NCBI GenBank assembly: GCA_022410635.1
Contig: JAJVDF010000454.1
Coordinates: 1,003,036 to 1,067,035 of the forward strand
Origin: Tretioscincus oriximinensis
Taxonomy: Eukaryota; Chordata; Lepidosauria; Squamata; Gymnophthalmidae
DNA length: 64,000 nt
Direction of reading: 5' to 3'
Part shown: positions 57,901 to 60,900 of the stretch, in pieces
Position numbering within the stretch: the first letter of the stretch is position 1
Layout of the letters: each line of letters opens with the position of its first letter
The notes under the pieces: generated by a model
What the model was told of the DNA's origin: nothing
The model's input: the letters and a program-made list of their open reading frames with translations, nothing else
The model's database searches: none
Translations under genes and position numbers: made by a program

Positions 57901-60900
57901 GTTCACTGAGGACTTTCTGATGAGATGTTTTGTTATCTGGTGCTTTAATTAAACTATTACCTCTTGATTGGATTTTGAACCTAAGGCTGTTGCATTTGAT
58001 GTTTCTTTTAGATGAAGTTACCAGTAAGTTGAGCCATCTATGCATTTTGTTAATGCCTAGTAATTCTTTGCTGCCAGATGTATCTGATGGTATACAAAAT
58101 AAGCTTTGGTCATAACTCCAGAAACTGAGATTATTGGAGAGTTCTTTATTCTCTATTTTGCATTATTCACAAACACAGGAGAACTCAGCATAATAAAAGA
58201 AATGGAAATAAGGTTCCATTCATGTACTGAACATTTCATTCATGTATTGCAACATTCTGTGATCTGGTCTCTTCCACAGGTAAATTCAGTTTATTAAGAA
58301 TCCTATTACAATTCTTCATGAACTTCGCTACTATTACAAGATTTTTTTTGGTTTATCTTTCAGCCATGTCTAGAAAAAGATACTAGAGAAGAAGGAAAAA
58401 CCACTATTACTGTTAGATAAATGAATATTCCATTAAAATAGCAATATTCCATAGCATAAAATGAACACGATACGATACTCTAGCCAATATCATTATGAAC
58501 ACTAAAGGATATTGTTCTTAGCAATATTTAAAACAATGAAGCAGCACTGAAAAATAGAGATGCATTTATTATTTTGCAAAAAAAATCCCTTCTATAAAAC
58601 AGCAACTTCATTCATAACTCTGTACCAGATTCTCTACAATGAACTATTATTTGTAAGCAAAATGGTACTGCCACAAACCTGTTTTAACAACACAATAGTA
58701 AAAGACACACATTATTTTTTTTTAAATCTAGCTTTGGAGTATCAACTCTTAAGAAATTCTGAGTTTTATTGAGATAAACAATACAGTATTTAACCTATTC
58801 CCTCTTATTGTGGTTATTTTGTAGTACATTTTTTCTTCCATGTAAAATTGAACAAGTCCATCATTCACATGACTTTCTACCAGAAGTGGCATGAAACCTG
58901 CATGTATTCCATGGTACTAGTTAATAACAATTATAATTTCTTTTATTTGATATAGATTAATGTTTCTAGCCAANAAAAAGTACACTTTAAACTTAATATC
59001 CTTAATTTCCATATCTATATTTCCAATATATTACCCATGCAGACATTGATTCTCTTTTAAAAGAATAGTTTTATTGAATATCATAGTGTGCTTATGTCTA
59101 AACATATAGTGAACAGTGAAAACAGCTAAACAACAATAAATAGAACAACCAAATCCACTTATAAAATAAAACCATAAAATCACGTTTGCTGACATGCAGA
59201 AATAGCAGAATAGAGAGAGATAGAATCTAGTTTGAGGAAATAAATTATTTTGTCAATTGATTGACATTATCTAGAAAGGCATCCAGGGAAGATACAGTAC
59301 TTCAGGAAGATTGCCTAGCATAGATCTAGGTTAATATATGATAAATTCTATATTGGCAAGGTCCAGGTTTCTTTATATCAGTTTGACAGGATAAGCAAAT
59401 CTCTGTTTCCAGGACTGTAATATTAACTACTGAACCTTTTCATTATCTTTTGTCACTTTTGAACTTTTACTTTCCAATCTATTTCCTTAATAAGACTCAG
59501 GGTTCTGTGTCTCTGCATTCTTCTTTTTCTAAACTGTTTCTACTAGGAGTTCCCTTAAGGCTGTATGATGCTCCTGCACTGCTTTCATTAACAAGTAAAA
59601 TTGCTATTCTGAAGTAGCTTCTTAAACATCTTGTAGAGTAGGACATGACACAGAAACTGCAATTATGAACAGAATCATATTATACAGTCCAACAAGAAAT
59701 GAACATGCTTAGTAACCACAGTAAAATAGGAATAATGAAATGGAAGAGGCTGGAATTCTGGAATGGAACATTCTACTGCACATTTTGTTGAAAAATCCTG
59801 TTGTATGAAATAACATTTAGTATTTACCAGTATTTGTTTAGCATTTCTTTCTGATTAAGTGATAAATGAAGCTGGAGACAGGGGTGTTTTCCTGAGACAA
59901 AAATTGGTTTAATCTTTTGCCCTTAATTCAAGTCAAATTTTATATTTGCATGTAATGAAGGGAAATATTGATGTTTTGTCCAAAACCTAACAATACCCAT
60001 CATAAAGCACCAAATAACTATAATTTTTTTTAAGTATTTGTGATATAGTCAAGTAAACTAATCATTAATAATAAACAACCTTTTTAAAGCATAATTTTAA
60101 TAAATGTTTATTTCAATGGTTTCAATGACCAAGATTTAAAATAGTCTTTACATTTAAAATGCTGAGCTTCAGTTCTGACTAAAATGATACCAGATTAAAT
60201 TCCATTTTCTTAGGAATTTGGATATTGTAAATTATTTAACAGTGGCACTGTTAATTCACTAGCACGTACCCTCAGTTTAATTCATATAAAATTTAATCAC
60301 AATGCAGAATGCAGTCCTTGATCTAGAAATGTCCTAGGAAACCCAATTTCAACACATTTTAATATGCAGACTGTCAATAGTATGTAATTGTATTAAACCA
60401 AATTTTATAACATGGACAGATGACACTTATATCTATCTACTAAGAACCTATCAAATATCCTTTTACAATCAATCCATGCCCAGATACTTTCTGAATATAA
60501 AAATAAGGATTCATCTGAAAACCTCTTTTTCTTCTTCTTTAAAATCTCATGAAATAGGAAAGTTGAATAATATATGTTAATCCCTTCTTCTCTATCTATT
60601 TATGATTTAATTAGTAACCCAGACATGTTCTTAGAACAATAGGTAAATATTAATTTAAAAGGATTATTCTGTCTAACATTCAACAAAAATCACCCTCAAC
60701 ATATAAAATAACTCATTTTATGAGCAAAACTAGAACCAATTTTGATTTCTATATATTTATGAGATCATTTCTGAAATACAAGATAAACATTGTAACAGTA
60801 AAACACTTTCATAAACTTTCACAAAATCATTCAGAATTTACCAGAAATGAATGGGTCAATACTCCTGAGTCTTCGTTTGTAAAATTGTTTCCTTTGTAAT